Source of the DNA: Candidatus Amarobacillus elongatus
GTDB taxonomy: Bacteria; Chloroflexota; Dehalococcoidia; Tepidiformales; Tepidiformaceae
Direction of reading: 5' to 3'
Length of the DNA stretch: 64,000 bases
Assembly (NCBI GenBank): GCA_016703545.1
Contig: JADJBX010000001.1
Span: forward strand, 558,001 to 622,000
The notes beneath the pieces were generated by a model. That model was not told where the DNA came from and searched no databases. It worked only from the letters and a program-made list of their open reading frames with translations. Numbering within the stretch: position 1 is the first letter of the stretch; each line of letters opens with the position of its first letter. Shown here piece after piece: positions 34,854 to 44,260 of this stretch. Made by a program: the position numbers and the translations under genes.

Positions 34854-36985
34854 TCATTCGTCCTCCTTCGCGCCCTCAGGGAGTACGACACCCGTGGCGG
34901 CGTCGTACTCTCCAGTCCATAACCCGAGGCCGGTGGTAACGGGCTCGATCATTCCCGCCCGCCGCCAGCGTTCCGCCTCGGACATGCGGAACGAAACCAA
35001 ATAGGGCTGGAGCCGGCGCAGGAGCTGCCGTGCTCCCGGGGCACCGGCTCGCAGCCGTTCGAGCGCGCCGACGACGAACTGGCGCTCGCGCTTCGTCCCG
35101 TAAAGCACGGCCACGCTCTCGGATGGCTCGATGAGCCGGAAACGGCTCGCCACTTCCGGATAGTCGAACTCCGCACGCAGTTTCTGGATCCCCCGCCCGT
35201 CGGTGTCGACGCTGCGGAAGAGTTCCTTGAAGTACTCCGTCTGCACCTCCGGCCGAGCGATCGCGTCATCTCGGTCCAAGAACCGGCGCGAAATGCTCGC
35301 GGCCGTCGCGTAGTCGCCCGGTGGCATGCCGCCATCCGGTGGCACAAAAACAACGACCTGGCCTCCGGCCGGCCCGAGCCTGCCTTCCCGGTTGCATCGG
35401 CCCGCCGCCTGAACGATCGAGTCCAGGGGGCCCACCGCGCGGTAGACGACGGGGAAGTCGAGGTCAACGCCTGCTTCAATTAATTGCGTCGACACGAGCG
35501 GGCAGGGGAGCCCCTCGAGAAGTCGCCTCCGAACCTGCGCCACGACTGCCGCACGATGCCGTCCGCACATCAAGGTGGACAGGTGGGTTCCCTCCGGCGG
35601 CAACGCTGCGAAGAGGTCGCGTGCTTGCCGCCGGGTATTCAGCACCGCCAGGACCTGCGGCCTGCCCCCAAGCTCACGCGCGAACGCTTCCCATCCCTCC
35701 GGGGGTTCCTGCCGCCACTCGTACCGCACCCGTTCGAGGGCGGCGAAGTGAATCCCGTAACCGGGAACGATTTCCGTTGCCCGGAGTGCGGAAAACGAGC
35801 GGATGCTCTCGAACGCAGGTTGGGTCGCCGTCGAAAACACAACCGTCGTGCCGTAATGCGTGGAGAGTTCCGTCAGCACGGCGAGCGCCGGTTCCAGCAA
35901 GCCACGGGGGAGGGTCTGTGCCTCGTCGAGAACGATCACGCTCCTGGCAAGGCGGTGCAACTTGCGAGTGACCGAGGGCGACCGCCCGAGCAAGCTTTCA
36001 AACAGTTGCACTGTCGTGGTGACCACAACGGGCGCGTCCCAGTTCTCGGATGCGAGCTTTTCCCATCCGTGGTCCCTCCCGTCGCCGCCATCACTCACTC
36101 CGGAGTGGTGCTCAAGAACGGCGCCGGCCCCCAGCACCCGGGCGGTACTCCCGCGCCGTCTGCTCCGTCACGGTGATATAGGGAACGGCTACCACGACCC
36201 TTCGAAGGGCGTGGCGCCGGGCATGGTGAAGCGCGAACGCTAGGCCGGCCCGCGTCTTGCCACCCCCGGTCGGGACCGTCAGCCGGAAGAGGCCCGGTGC
36301 GTGTCCGGCGCTTTCCAGGCAGGAGGCAAGTACCTCAGCCCGAACCCGGTTGACTGGCGTGTCTGGCCGTAGCGCCGCCTCTGCCTTCTCATTGGCGTCG
36401 AAGGCGTCACGCAGGCTCCTGATGTCGGGTTGGTCGCTGGAGCGGCGGACACGTCGGGCCGCGTCGAAGTGGCTTTCCGTATCGAGGTAATCCGCGTCAA
36501 CGAGCGCGGAGAACAGCATCCGGACGAAGAATTCTGCCTCTCGCGGCTGTTGGACCCATGCGGGCAGCGGAATCGTCCCCGGCGGTTCGATGTCGGCGAG
36601 CACCGAGCGGGCAAGCACAAGCGCTTCCTGCGCCGGCCGCGTCAATCGCACGTCGGCGATGAACCCTTTCAGTTCCGCTTCGCGAACGAAGGCCCCCATG
36701 GTGCCCTTGAAGGGCGAATGCCCCCAACTCGAGGTGCCGGGCGGCAAGTAGCGTGCCCGCCAGCTTGTGGTCGGGTCCACCGCGAACGCCAGTCGCCTCC
36801 GCCTGCAGCAGGTAGGCTTGCCACGCGGGGTGCAGCTTGCCGAGGTCATGCCAGAGTCCCAGCCAGCGCGCCGCGTCCGATGCGCCGAATGGCTCAGCGA
36901 ATTGCGATGCCAGCCGTGCCGTTTCGCCGAGGTGATCCGCAATGGTGTGTCGATTGCCGTAACCGTTGGCTGAATGAGCCCACAT
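34854..36985 (-). CDS. cas3: CRISPR-associated helicase/nuclease Cas3 (two frameshifts)
   Basis: Cas3 is recruited by Cascade to unwind and degrade target DNA. The N-terminal HD nuclease shows HLGETARLASQF, WHDLGKLHPAWQ and HHGGL. The SF2 helicase part has TVPTGGGKTRAGLAFALHHA (Walker A), the motif II variant VLDEAQTLP, VFSTATQP, STQLIEAGVDLDFP and QAAGRCNREG. Three frames are needed: one extra C in the 36693-36697 run and one extra G at 36140-36142 (plus strand) separate them, and removing each restores HHGAFVREAELKG and EYRRVLGAGAVLE. Reconstructed length is 709 residues, slightly short for the family. GGAGGAG four bases before the ATG at 36985 fixes the start. Confidence 0.92.
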
Positions 36986-37217
36986 ACCGCTCCTCCTTCA
37001 ACGAGCGGGATTATGGCTCCGAACCACGTCATATCCTGTCGCCCGCTGCCAGGCAGAACCCTTCACTTCCGGTGGCTGCGCCTCTGCGGGCCGGTCGGGC
37101 AGACGTATCCACCTGGCAAACGCGCAGCCTGTCAGTGGGTTATAGGAGAAGCTGCGGGCCGTGCTGGTAGCGCGTGGGCCGCGCAACGCCACGGTCCCCA
37201 AGCGCGCACGTCGGGTG

Positions 37218-37298
37218 TACCGGGAGGGGGATTCGAACCCCCATGCCTCTCGGCTGCCGAGTTTAAGTCGGCTGCGTCTGCCGTTCCGCCATCCCGGC
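37218..37298 (-). tRNA. tRNA-Leu (anticodon TAA)
   Basis: An 81-base class II tRNA without encoded CCA (TACAC follows). Acceptor arms GCCGGGA and TCCCGGT pair with one G-U; the anticodon stem GCCGA/TCGGC encloses CTTAAAC, anticodon TAA. The long variable arm and GGTTCGAAT T loop are present. It lies 232 bases upstream of cas3 on the same strand. I looked for a copy of its 3' end on the far side of the CRISPR locus and saw none. Confidence 0.93.
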
Positions 37299-37529
37299 TC
37301 GAAACCGATCCGACGCAAAGAGCATGACCGCAAGCCGCCGTTGGAGGCAACGGTCGAATCGCCCGCACGTCACAGCCCGACGAATCCGGCGGCGAGGACG
37401 AGGCCACGGCGCCCGCCGGGATGGTGTACGGTGATAGGTGCTACTGTCCTCGGGGTTGCGACGGATACGCCGCGAAGATTCCGGGGTTCACGGCGGGCCC
37501 GGTCACCGGGCCGAACGCAAGGGAGCGAT

Positions 37530-37820
37530 GTGAGAAATCAGCCCCAGCACTCGCAGTGGATCTCGACCGCTTCCCAGATGTGCGAGGCATGTGCCCGGCG
37601 AGCGTGCGGTTCGTGCCCGGGTGTGGGTTGCGGCTGTTTCTCCGCCTTCGAGGCCTGGGAGGCGTACCACGCCGCCACCATCAGGCCGATCACCCGGGGC
37701 CGGGACAACTGGACGTCCGAGACGGCGGTACCGCCGCCGCATAACGCGTACCGAGGGCGGCACGAGCGCAACCTCGCGTACCGCCTCGGCGCCGACGGGA
37801 GCCGTCAGGGCTCGTCCTGA
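37530..37820 (+). CDS. Small cysteine-rich protein, unknown function
   Basis: A 96-residue product not recognised. It would begin at GTG 37530 with AAGGGAGC just upstream, an adequate ribosome binding site, and reads MRNQPQHSQWISTASQMC. Six cysteines fall within about 24 residues in the pattern CxxCxxxxCxxCxxxxCxC, suggesting a zinc or Fe-S site or disulfide-rich knot. The remainder is basic and Arg/Asn-rich. There is no signal peptide. The opposite strand and other frames are also open because of high GC, so this call rests on the start site and the cysteine spacing. Confidence 0.4.
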   Translation: MRNQPQHSQWISTASQMCEACARRACGSCPGVGCGCFSAFEAWEAYHAATIRPITRGRDNWTSETAVPPPHNAYRGRHERNLAYRLGADGSRQGSS

Positions 37821-37836
37821 AAGCTCCCCGCCGCGT

Positions 37837-38022
37837 TCACGCCTTGTCCTGCCGCGCGTCCCTCTGCTGGTCCAACTCGCCCTCCATTTGGACGCGCATA
37901 CGCTGCCGCTCGTCCTCGTCGATGGTCATCGGGGGCGCCTTCGTCGATTCCTTGCCGGGATGAGCGGCGAGCCACTCCTCGTGTGTTTGCTTGCGACCGA
38001 ACAGCTTTTGCAGGAGTGTCAT
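37837..38022 (-). CDS. Small basic/acidic helical protein, unknown function
   Basis: A 61-residue protein, MTLLQKLFGRKQTHEEWLAA at the N-terminus followed by a charged helix (DEDERQRMRVQMEGELDQQR). GAGG stands seven bases before the ATG at 38022. It has no membrane segment or metal motif, and I do not recognise it. The N-terminal LLQKLFGRK could be an amphipathic membrane-binding helix. Confidence 0.5.
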   Translation of the reverse strand: MTLLQKLFGRKQTHEEWLAAHPGKESTKAPPMTIDEDERQRMRVQMEGELDQQRDARQDKA

Positions 38023-38360
38023 GATTATCCTCGTTCTCTTGTAATGAGTCTCTGCTTGCAGCCTACTCCCCATGCGCAAGGGGCGCTCGGAACGAAAATG
38101 GCACCCTTACCCCCGGCATAATCGCGGGGCCCGCGCCGCAGCCATTGTGTTGGCGAACTCGCATCCGTCGACCGTGGGGTCACTATCGTCTGCGAGCGTC
38201 CGCCCCTATCCGGATTTCAGCCTTCAGGCGGGACCGCGGCCCCACGGCGCACCTGCGTGCGCGATCGGCAGCCGCACGGCCTTACCTTCGACTCTCTGAA
38301 GTGTCCAGGTCCGCTCCCACGGGTGCGCCAATCTGAGGCAAACCGGGAGTCGGCATCCGC
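38023..38360. other. 338-bp intergenic region, nothing recognised
   Basis: This stretch lies between the divergent ends of a small minus-strand gene and the DUF454 gene. I see no tRNA, no convincing coding frame and no riboswitch signature. It holds several short inverted repeats but no T-tailed terminator. A structured RNA cannot be excluded. Confidence 0.4.
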
Positions 38361-38765
38361 TTAGCGGCGGATGGTGCGGAGGGCTACGAGGTGCCAGGTG
38401 ACGCCGATGCCAACGAGCGCGAGGATGCCTTCGACCCACCACGTCTCCTGGAAAAACCAGGCGGTGACGCCGAGGCCGAGCCAGAGGGAGCCAACCGACC
38501 ACATCTTCGTGCCGAGGGTGGCGCCGCGCTCTTCCTTGTATTCCCGCAGGTAGCGGCCGAAGACGCGGTTCGTGGTCAGCCAGCGGTAGGCGCCCGGGGA
38601 GCTCTTGCCGAAGCAGGCGGCGGCGCCGAGGAAGAAGACGGTGGTCGGCAGGAGCGGCAGAAAGATGCCCGCGACGCCGATGCCCACGAGCAGCGCACCG
38701 GCGGAAAAGAAGAGCCAGCGTACGATCCGGTGCCGGTCTGGCGTGGAAGCTTCCAATTCTGCCAT
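38361..38765 (-). CDS. DUF454 (YbaN-like) inner-membrane protein
   Basis: A 134-residue membrane protein of the YbaN/DUF454 family, function unknown. The family core is visible as FLPLLPTTVFFLGAAACFGK, followed by the conserved LTTNRVFGRYLREYKEERG segment between helices. Three or four hydrophobic segments are present (WLFFSAGALLVGIGVAGIFL, the core, and two near the C-terminus). The ATG at 38765 starts MAELEASTPDRH; another in-frame ATG at 38789 would add eight residues. Confidence 0.8.
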   Translation of the reverse strand: MAELEASTPDRHRIVRWLFFSAGALLVGIGVAGIFLPLLPTTVFFLGAAACFGKSSPGAYRWLTTNRVFGRYLREYKEERGATLGTKMWSVGSLWLGLGVTAWFFQETWWVEGILALVGIGVTWHLVALRTIRR

Positions 38766-38919
38766 TTCGAGGGCGGACGTGCGCTGCATGAGAGCTTCAG
38801 TATGACAGGCCGGGAACGTGCTGTCAGCGCCCGTTGCGCTGCACATTCGCGACGAATCGGGGCGCCACCGGCTCTCCACCGTGCTCCCCCGTAGCCTTCG
38901 CCGGGGATAGGCTTGACGC

Positions 38920-41127
38920 ATGTCTGTGACCCAGGAAGCCCTCGACGCCGTCGCTCTCAGCCGTGCGGAGTACGACCTCCTCGTGGAGCGCCTGGGGCGC
39001 GAACCGAACGAGGTCGAACTCGGCATGTTCGGTTCGCTCTGGAGCGAACACTGCGGCTACAAAAACAGCAAGCCGCTGCTTTCGCTTTTCCCCACGGGCG
39101 GCGATCGCATCCTCACGAAGGTGGGCGCGGAGAACGCGGGCGCGATCGATATCGGCGATGGGTTGTGCGTGGTGATGAAGGTCGAATCGCACAATCACCC
39201 GTCGGCGATTGAGCCGTACCAGGGGGCGGCGACGGGCGTGGGCGGGATTGTGCGGGACATCTTCGCGATGGGCGCCTACCCGGTGGCGATTCTCGATTCA
39301 CTGCGTTTCGGCCCGATCTGGGACACGCAGAATCGCTTCCTGTTCGACGGCGTGGTTGCGGGCATCGGCGGCTACGGGAACTGCCTCGGTATCCCGAACG
39401 TGGGTGGCGAGGTGTTCTTCGCGGCCGCGTACAACGGCAACCCGCTGGTCAATGCGATGTGCGTGGGTGTGGCGGAGACGGCGAAGCTGCTGAGCGCGAG
39501 CGCGCGGGGAGCGGGGAGCGCGCTGCTGCTCGTGGGTTCGGATACGGGCCGCGATGGCATCCACGGGGCGAGCGGGCTCGCCAGCCGGACCGACCCCGAG
39601 GCGCGTTTCGAGGAGATGCGCCCGGCGGTGCAGGTGGGTAACCCGTTCATGGAGAAGCTGCTGATGGAGGCGTGCTACGAACTCGCCTCCCAGCACGGGG
39701 ATTGGGTGGTGGGGCTGCAGGACCTCGGTGCCGCGGGGCTTACGAGCTCCGTCGTGGAGTGCTGCGCGAAGGGGCATTCGGGCGCACTCCTGGACCTTTC
39801 GCGCGTGCCGAGGCGGGAACAGGGCATGACCCCGTACGAGATCATGCTCAGCGAGAGCCAGGAGCGGATGCTCGTCATCGCGAAGCGCGAGCACGTCGAC
39901 GATGTGACGGCGCTTTTCCAGCACTGGGAGCTCCACTGCGAGGAGATCGGACAGGTCACCGAGGGTCACGAAGTGGTGATTCTCGACCAGGGGGTCGAGG
40001 TGGCGCGGGTGCCGGTCGACATCGCGACGGACCCACCGCTGTACCGCCGCCAGGGCGTGCCGCCCGAGGAGCTGGCGGAGCTGAATACCTTCGACCCGGG
40101 CACGCTACCGGACCTGGAAGCGACAGGGGCGACGGATGCGCTGCTCCGGCTGCTGGCGCGGCCGAACGTCGCGAGCAAGCGGGGTGTGTATCGCCAGTAC
40201 GACCAGCAGGTGTTGAATAACACGGCCGTGCAGCCGGGTGGCGACGCCGCGGTCCTGCGGGTGTGGGGGACCAACCGGGGCATCGCGCTGACGACGGACT
40301 GCAACCCGCGGTACTGCTACCTGGACCCGCACATCGGGGCGGCGATCGCGGTGGCCGAGGCGGCGCGCAACATCGTCTGCACCGGGGCAGCGCCGGTCGC
40401 GATCACGGACTGCCTGAATTTCGGCAACCCCGAGAAGCTGGACGTGTACTACCAGCTTTCGCAGGCGGTGCGGGGCATCTCCGAGGCGTGCTCGACCTTC
40501 GACACCCCGGTCGTGAGCGGGAACGTCAGCCTTTATAACGAAACCGCGGGACGCCCGGTGTACCCGACGCCGGTGATCGGAATGCTCGGGCTGCTCGATG
40601 ACGTCTCGCGCCACCTCCACTCCGGGTTCCCCCAGGAGGGATCCGCGGTCTACCTGATCGGAGCGGGCGTGGAGCAGGAGGCGGCGAGCCTCTCGGGTTC
40701 GGAGTTCCTCGAATCCGAACACGGGCGCGTCGCGGGGCTGCCCCGGGTGGACCTCGCGGCCGAGGCGCGGCTGCAACAGCTGACGCTGCGTCTCGCGGGC
40801 GACGGGCTGCTGCGGAGCGCCCACGACTGCGCCGATGGTGGCCTCGCCGTCACGGTGGCCGAAAGCTGCATGATCGGCGGCCGGGGGTTCGCGGGCGACG
40901 CCGAGGTCCCGGGCCGGCTGGATGCGGCGCTCTTCGGGGAGGCGCAGGGACGGATCGTCATCAGCCTCGCGCCTGATGCCGAAGGCCGCGTGACGGAACT
41001 GGCACGGGAGTATGGCGTGCCGGCGACCCGTCTCGGCCGCACAACCGGCGACGACGCGTTCACGTTCGGGCCCGTTGGCACGACGGTGGGGGCCCTCAAA
41101 GCCGCCTGGGAATCGCTCGTCGACTAG
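38920..41127 (+). CDS. purL: Phosphoribosylformylglycinamidine synthase subunit PurL
   Basis: PurL catalyses the ATP-dependent conversion of FGAR to FGAM in purine synthesis, taking ammonia from PurQ. The 735-residue length is the small PurL form that requires PurS and PurQ, which are not in this window. Landmarks include MFGSLWSEHCGYKNSKPLL near the start, KVESHNHPSAIEPYQGAATG (the catalytic His and ATP-binding region), GGIVRDIFAMGAYP, and a second repeat with FGNPEKLDVYYQL and GNVSLYNET. The two-fold internal symmetry of the AIRS-like domains is clear. The gene is intact and appears to be transcribed alone. Confidence 0.97.
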   Translation: MSVTQEALDAVALSRAEYDLLVERLGREPNEVELGMFGSLWSEHCGYKNSKPLLSLFPTGGDRILTKVGAENAGAIDIGDGLCVVMKVESHNHPSAIEPYQGAATGVGGIVRDIFAMGAYPVAILDSLRFGPIWDTQNRFLFDGVVAGIGGYGNCLGIPNVGGEVFFAAAYNGNPLVNAMCVGVAETAKLLSASARGAGSALLLVGSDTGRDGIHGASGLASRTDPEARFEEMRPAVQVGNPFMEKLLMEACYELASQHGDWVVGLQDLGAAGLTSSVVECCAKGHSGALLDLSRVPRREQGMTPYEIMLSESQERMLVIAKREHVDDVTALFQHWELHCEEIGQVTEGHEVVILDQGVEVARVPVDIATDPPLYRRQGVPPEELAELNTFDPGTLPDLEATGATDALLRLLARPNVASKRGVYRQYDQQVLNNTAVQPGGDAAVLRVWGTNRGIALTTDCNPRYCYLDPHIGAAIAVAEAARNIVCTGAAPVAITDCLNFGNPEKLDVYYQLSQAVRGISEACSTFDTPVVSGNVSLYNETAGRPVYPTPVIGMLGLLDDVSRHLHSGFPQEGSAVYLIGAGVEQEAASLSGSEFLESEHGRVAGLPRVDLAAEARLQQLTLRLAGDGLLRSAHDCADGGLAVTVAESCMIGGRGFAGDAEVPGRLDAALFGEAQGRIVISLAPDAEGRVTELAREYGVPATRLGRTTGDDAFTFGPVGTTVGALKAAWESLVD

Positions 41128-41240
41128 GCTCGGGCGAGCGCGAACGACCCACGGCGGGTCGTCGCCACGCCGGAACAGGGTCGAAGGCGACATCGCGCGT
41201 CGCGAAATTGCCCTGATGCGCGCGTAAAGCGCCCCGAACG

Positions 41241-41474
41241 CTAGTCGCTATGGCCGAGGGCCGAGATAGGCATGAGCAGGGCGACGAGCTCGTCGTCGGT
41301 CATGGCGGAGACGCGGTCCCCGATTTCCGCTTCCGAGACGGGCGGAGCGCCGGTGCCGGTGAGGCGGGCGGCGAGCATATGGCTCTCCAGGTAGGCCATC
41401 GCGAGGGACATCATTTCGCCCCGGCCGAGGGCACGGAGCGAGCTGGCGCCCTTCTGCATTGGTGTGGGTTGCAT
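41241..41474 (-). CDS. Small protein, unknown function
   Basis: A 77-residue product starting MQPTPMQKGASSLRALGRGE at the ATG 41474, which has GGAGG seven bases upstream. The rest is helical with an acidic end (AMTDDELVALLMPISALG). No family recognised. It lies on the opposite strand between purL and another small gene. Confidence 0.5.
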   Translation of the reverse strand: MQPTPMQKGASSLRALGRGEMMSLAMAYLESHMLAARLTGTGAPPVSEAEIGDRVSAMTDDELVALLMPISALGHSD

Positions 41475-41644
41475 TCGCGCACCTCCATTTATATAGAGGG
41501 ATGATCGCCTCCCCGTGGCAGCGCCGCGCTCGCCGGATGGGCCGAATCGAAGCGGCCGCACGGCCCCCGACCAAGGCGGTTGTGCGGCGGGCGCCAGCGC
41601 GACCTACACTCGCTTCCATCGCGATTGGGGAGGAGTGACCAGAG

Positions 41645-41851
41645 GTGCAGACGGCGTTCTACGAAGCGGACCCGTTCAGCGGCAGCAAGGGCGAGCATTA
41701 TGCCACGATCGAGTCGGACTACCGCTGGGAGAAGGGCGACGAGGTGTGGATAGAGGCGCGCGGGCGGCGGCTGAAGATGCGCATCACATGGGTTCACGTG
41801 ACGGTGACGGACACCGGGGTGAGCCGTGAACTGCTCGGGCTGAAGCTGTAA
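41645..41851 (+). CDS. Small protein, unknown function
   Basis: A 68-residue protein starting at GTG 41645 with a GGGGAGGAG ribosome binding site 11 bases upstream. The sequence alternates strands (YATIESDYRWEKGDEVWIEA, LKMRITWVHVTVTD), suggesting a small beta-barrel. It is followed by a terminator, supporting a real gene. No family recognised. Confidence 0.5.
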   Translation: MQTAFYEADPFSGSKGEHYATIESDYRWEKGDEVWIEARGRRLKMRITWVHVTVTDTGVSRELLGLKL

Positions 41852-41880
41852 GCGGCTGGCCCGGCAGGCGGACCAACGGA

Positions 41881-41908
41881 AACGGGGCTCGCTTGCGCGA
41901 GCCCCGTT
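41881..41908. terminator. Intrinsic terminator hairpin between convergent genes
   Basis: AACGGGGCTCGC and GCGAGCCCCGTT form a perfect 12-bp stem with loop TTGC, located between a small plus-strand gene and the convergent surface protein gene. The terminal TT is the only T tract. Confidence 0.7.
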
Positions 41909-41931
41909 GGCCATTCGAGTCCGGAGGACGA

Positions 41932-42447
41932 TTACCGGCGGCGGCGCGCCACGGCGAGGGTACCCGCGCCGGCGACAGCGGCGGCGGCTGCTGCAGCCGC
42001 GACGAGCAGCCCTTCATGCACGCCGGAATCGCCGGTGTCGGCGAGAACGCCGGTACCGGTATCGGGGGGCTTGATGACGTCGGGGTTCACGCGCGGCGCA
42101 ACCACGCTCAGCGTGGACGCGCACTGCAGCACGCCGGCCGTCACATTGACGACGAGCGCGCCGGGCGAGGTGCCCGCGGGCACGGAAAGGGTGGCCTTGC
42201 CATCGGCGCCGGTGACGCCGGAGGTGCCACCCGCGACGCTCACCGGGACGGCGGCCGCCGGCTTGCCATCGGCAAGGAGCGTGGTCACCGTGAGGGTCGC
42301 GGTGCTGTTCGTCTGCACATTCGTGCTCGACGGGGTGACGGTGCACACGCCGAGGGGGGCGGGGTACTGAGCGGCGACGCTGCTCCATCCCATACCGGCG
42401 ACGGTTGCCAGGGCGAATCCGGCGCCGACCATAACTCTCAGCCGCAT
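41932..42447 (-). CDS. Secreted protein with LAxTG-like cell-wall sorting signal
   Basis: A 171-residue surface protein. It has a signal peptide (MRLRVMVGAGFALATVAG, cleavage probably after SVAA), then an Ig-like beta domain (VSVAGGTSGVTGADGKATLS) of the Big-1 style. The C-terminus has the tripartite pattern of a sortase substrate: LADTG, a 20-residue hydrophobic helix of mostly Ala and Val, and a VARRRR tail. LAxTG is the motif reported for class E sortases, whereas class A uses LPxTG. No sortase gene is in this window. Neighbouring polysaccharide genes suggest cell-envelope function. Confidence 0.7.
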   Translation of the reverse strand: MRLRVMVGAGFALATVAGMGWSSVAAQYPAPLGVCTVTPSSTNVQTNSTATLTVTTLLADGKPAAAVPVSVAGGTSGVTGADGKATLSVPAGTSPGALVVNVTAGVLQCASTLSVVAPRVNPDVIKPPDTGTGVLADTGDSGVHEGLLVAAAAAAAAVAGAGTLAVARRRR

Positions 42448-42610
42448 CGTGGCTCTCCAACGGGGATTAAGTTCGGCCATGCTAGTCCTACCCGGACGCT
42501 TATTCAAGCGTTACCCACCAGCTACTGAGATACAACGCACATTCCACGGACGTTCAGGGGTGCCCGCGCCACCCCTGCTCAACCGCTTTCGCGACGGATC
42601 GTGACGCAGG

Positions 42611-43990
42611 TTACTGGGGGGAACGGCGGGTGTAGCCGTACGCGTAGCCGTACCCGTAGCGGAAGTGGCGCTTGCGGTCCGAACCGTTCAGGACCACGCC
42701 GAGGAGCGGTTTGCGGCCGGCACGAACGGCGGCCACGGTCTCCTCGAGGGCGCTGCGGCGCGTCTTCCACTGGCGGGCGACGAGCAGCACGCCATCGACG
42801 AGCGGCATCCAGAGCGAGGCATCGGCGAGGCCGAGCATCGGTGGGCAGTCGATGACGACGATGTCGTACATCTCCGCGAGTGCGTCGATGGTGGCCTTCA
42901 TCTTGCGCGAGCTGAGGAGCTCGGTCGGGTTCGGCGCAACGGGACCCCCGGTCAGCACCGATAGCGATTCGCCCACGTGGTTGATGAACGCGGGAAGCGC
43001 CTGCGGATCGACCAGGAAGGTGGACGTGAGGCCCGAGCTGTTCGGGAGCGAGAAGTAGCGGTGGGTGTCCGGCTTGCGCAGGTCGCCATCGACGAGGAGC
43101 ACGCGCCGGGACGATTCGGCCAGCGCCTCGGCGAGGTTGGCGGCGGTTGTGCTCTTGCCTTCGCCCTGGCCGGGGCTGGTCACGAGCAAGACCTTGACGT
43201 CGCTCGCCATGAGGGCGAAGGCGAGGCTCGCCTGCACCTGCCGGTAGGACTCGACGAGGTCGTCGCCGGGGTCGGCGGAGAGGATGCTGGGGACCCATTC
43301 CTGCTTGTCGGCGCCCTTCGGCACATCGGCGAGGAGGACGCTGCCGAGGTACGGCACGGCCAGCCGTTCGATGTCCTCGCGCTCCTTCACGCCATCGTCG
43401 AAGTACTCGATGAGGCCGACGGCGGCGACCATGACCATGAGCCCCAGCACGAGGCCAAGGATGACATTCACGCGGGGGTTCGGCCGCACCGGGTCCTCGG
43501 GGGCGAGCGCCTTCTCGGCGACGAAGACGGTGTTGATCGTCGTTCGCGTCTCCGACCCGGCGAGCTGCGCCTCCTCGACGTACCCGGGGAAGAGGCCGGC
43601 GACGGTGTTCGCGATGAGGGCCGCGCGATCGGCGTTGCGGTCTTCGGCCAGCACTTCGATCAGCTGCGTCTCGGGCACGGCATCCGCGGAGACCTTCTTC
43701 TGGAGGGTCTTGATGTTCGTGTTGCCGAGGATCTGGGCGGCTCGCTCGAGGTTGTTCGAGGTGGTCACGAGCTCGGCGTAGGTCTTGGTGAGGGACTGGC
43801 TGCCCTGGATATCCTGGAGGGACGGGGCGGCCTGATTTTCGCGCTGATTCACGAGGATCACGGCGCGGGCCTGGTACACCTTGTCCATGCGCGTCGTGAG
43901 CAGGTAGGCCGCTCCCCCCGACAGGACACATCCGAGCACCACCACCAGCGCCCACCGCCGGGCGACCTTCAGGTAGTCACGAAGCGTCAT
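42611..43990 (-). CDS. Polysaccharide co-polymerase / BY-type tyrosine kinase
   Basis: A 459-residue fusion of a Wzz-type chain-length regulator and a bacterial tyrosine kinase, anchored in the membrane. Helices lie at about 12-32 and 173-194 with the Wzz domain between them. The kinase has Walker A SPGQGEGKST (272-281), Walker A' LLVDGDLR (about 298) and Walker B VVIDCPP. The C-terminus carries a tyrosine cluster YGYGYAYGY, the expected autophosphorylation tail that controls oligomerisation. It is divergent from the polysaccharide operon across about 270 bases. Confidence 0.92.
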   Translation of the reverse strand: MTLRDYLKVARRWALVVVLGCVLSGGAAYLLTTRMDKVYQARAVILVNQRENQAAPSLQDIQGSQSLTKTYAELVTTSNNLERAAQILGNTNIKTLQKKVSADAVPETQLIEVLAEDRNADRAALIANTVAGLFPGYVEEAQLAGSETRTTINTVFVAEKALAPEDPVRPNPRVNVILGLVLGLMVMVAAVGLIEYFDDGVKEREDIERLAVPYLGSVLLADVPKGADKQEWVPSILSADPGDDLVESYRQVQASLAFALMASDVKVLLVTSPGQGEGKSTTAANLAEALAESSRRVLLVDGDLRKPDTHRYFSLPNSSGLTSTFLVDPQALPAFINHVGESLSVLTGGPVAPNPTELLSSRKMKATIDALAEMYDIVVIDCPPMLGLADASLWMPLVDGVLLVARQWKTRRSALEETVAAVRAGRKPLLGVVLNGSDRKRHFRYGYGYAYGYTRRSPQ

Positions 43991-44260
43991 CGGTTACCTC
44001 TCGTCACCGCTGCAATGCTAGCACCCGCAACTTTCGCGGCGCGAACGGGCGCGGCCGCAACAGCCGTCCGAATGAGATATCGACACCGAACGGCGCGGGC
44101 GGTAGCCACCGGGAAAAGCACAGGAATGGCGCGTGCTGGTGATGCAGCTCGGTACTGAATCGCTCTCTCCGCCGAAGGTCGCATGTGGGGGCTTTTCGTA
44201 GAGGTAACAATGTGAAGGGTTTCTCTTGACCAAATTTGTCGCGGACTACAAGGTGTGCGC

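Noticed and set aside
29272..37217. A missing cas6 as evidence of an incomplete system.
   Set aside because: Type I-C systems lack cas6; Cas5c processes crRNA, and all other expected genes are present.
36986..37298. tRNA-Leu as an integration site for a CRISPR-bearing island.
   Set aside because: I could not find a repeat of the tRNA 3' end on the far side of the locus, nor an integrase gene.
43991..44260. A riboswitch (for example a cyclic-di-GMP type) in the divergent leader of the polysaccharide cluster.
   Set aside because: I could not match conserved core motifs or stems; the short symmetrical segments there are too weak.
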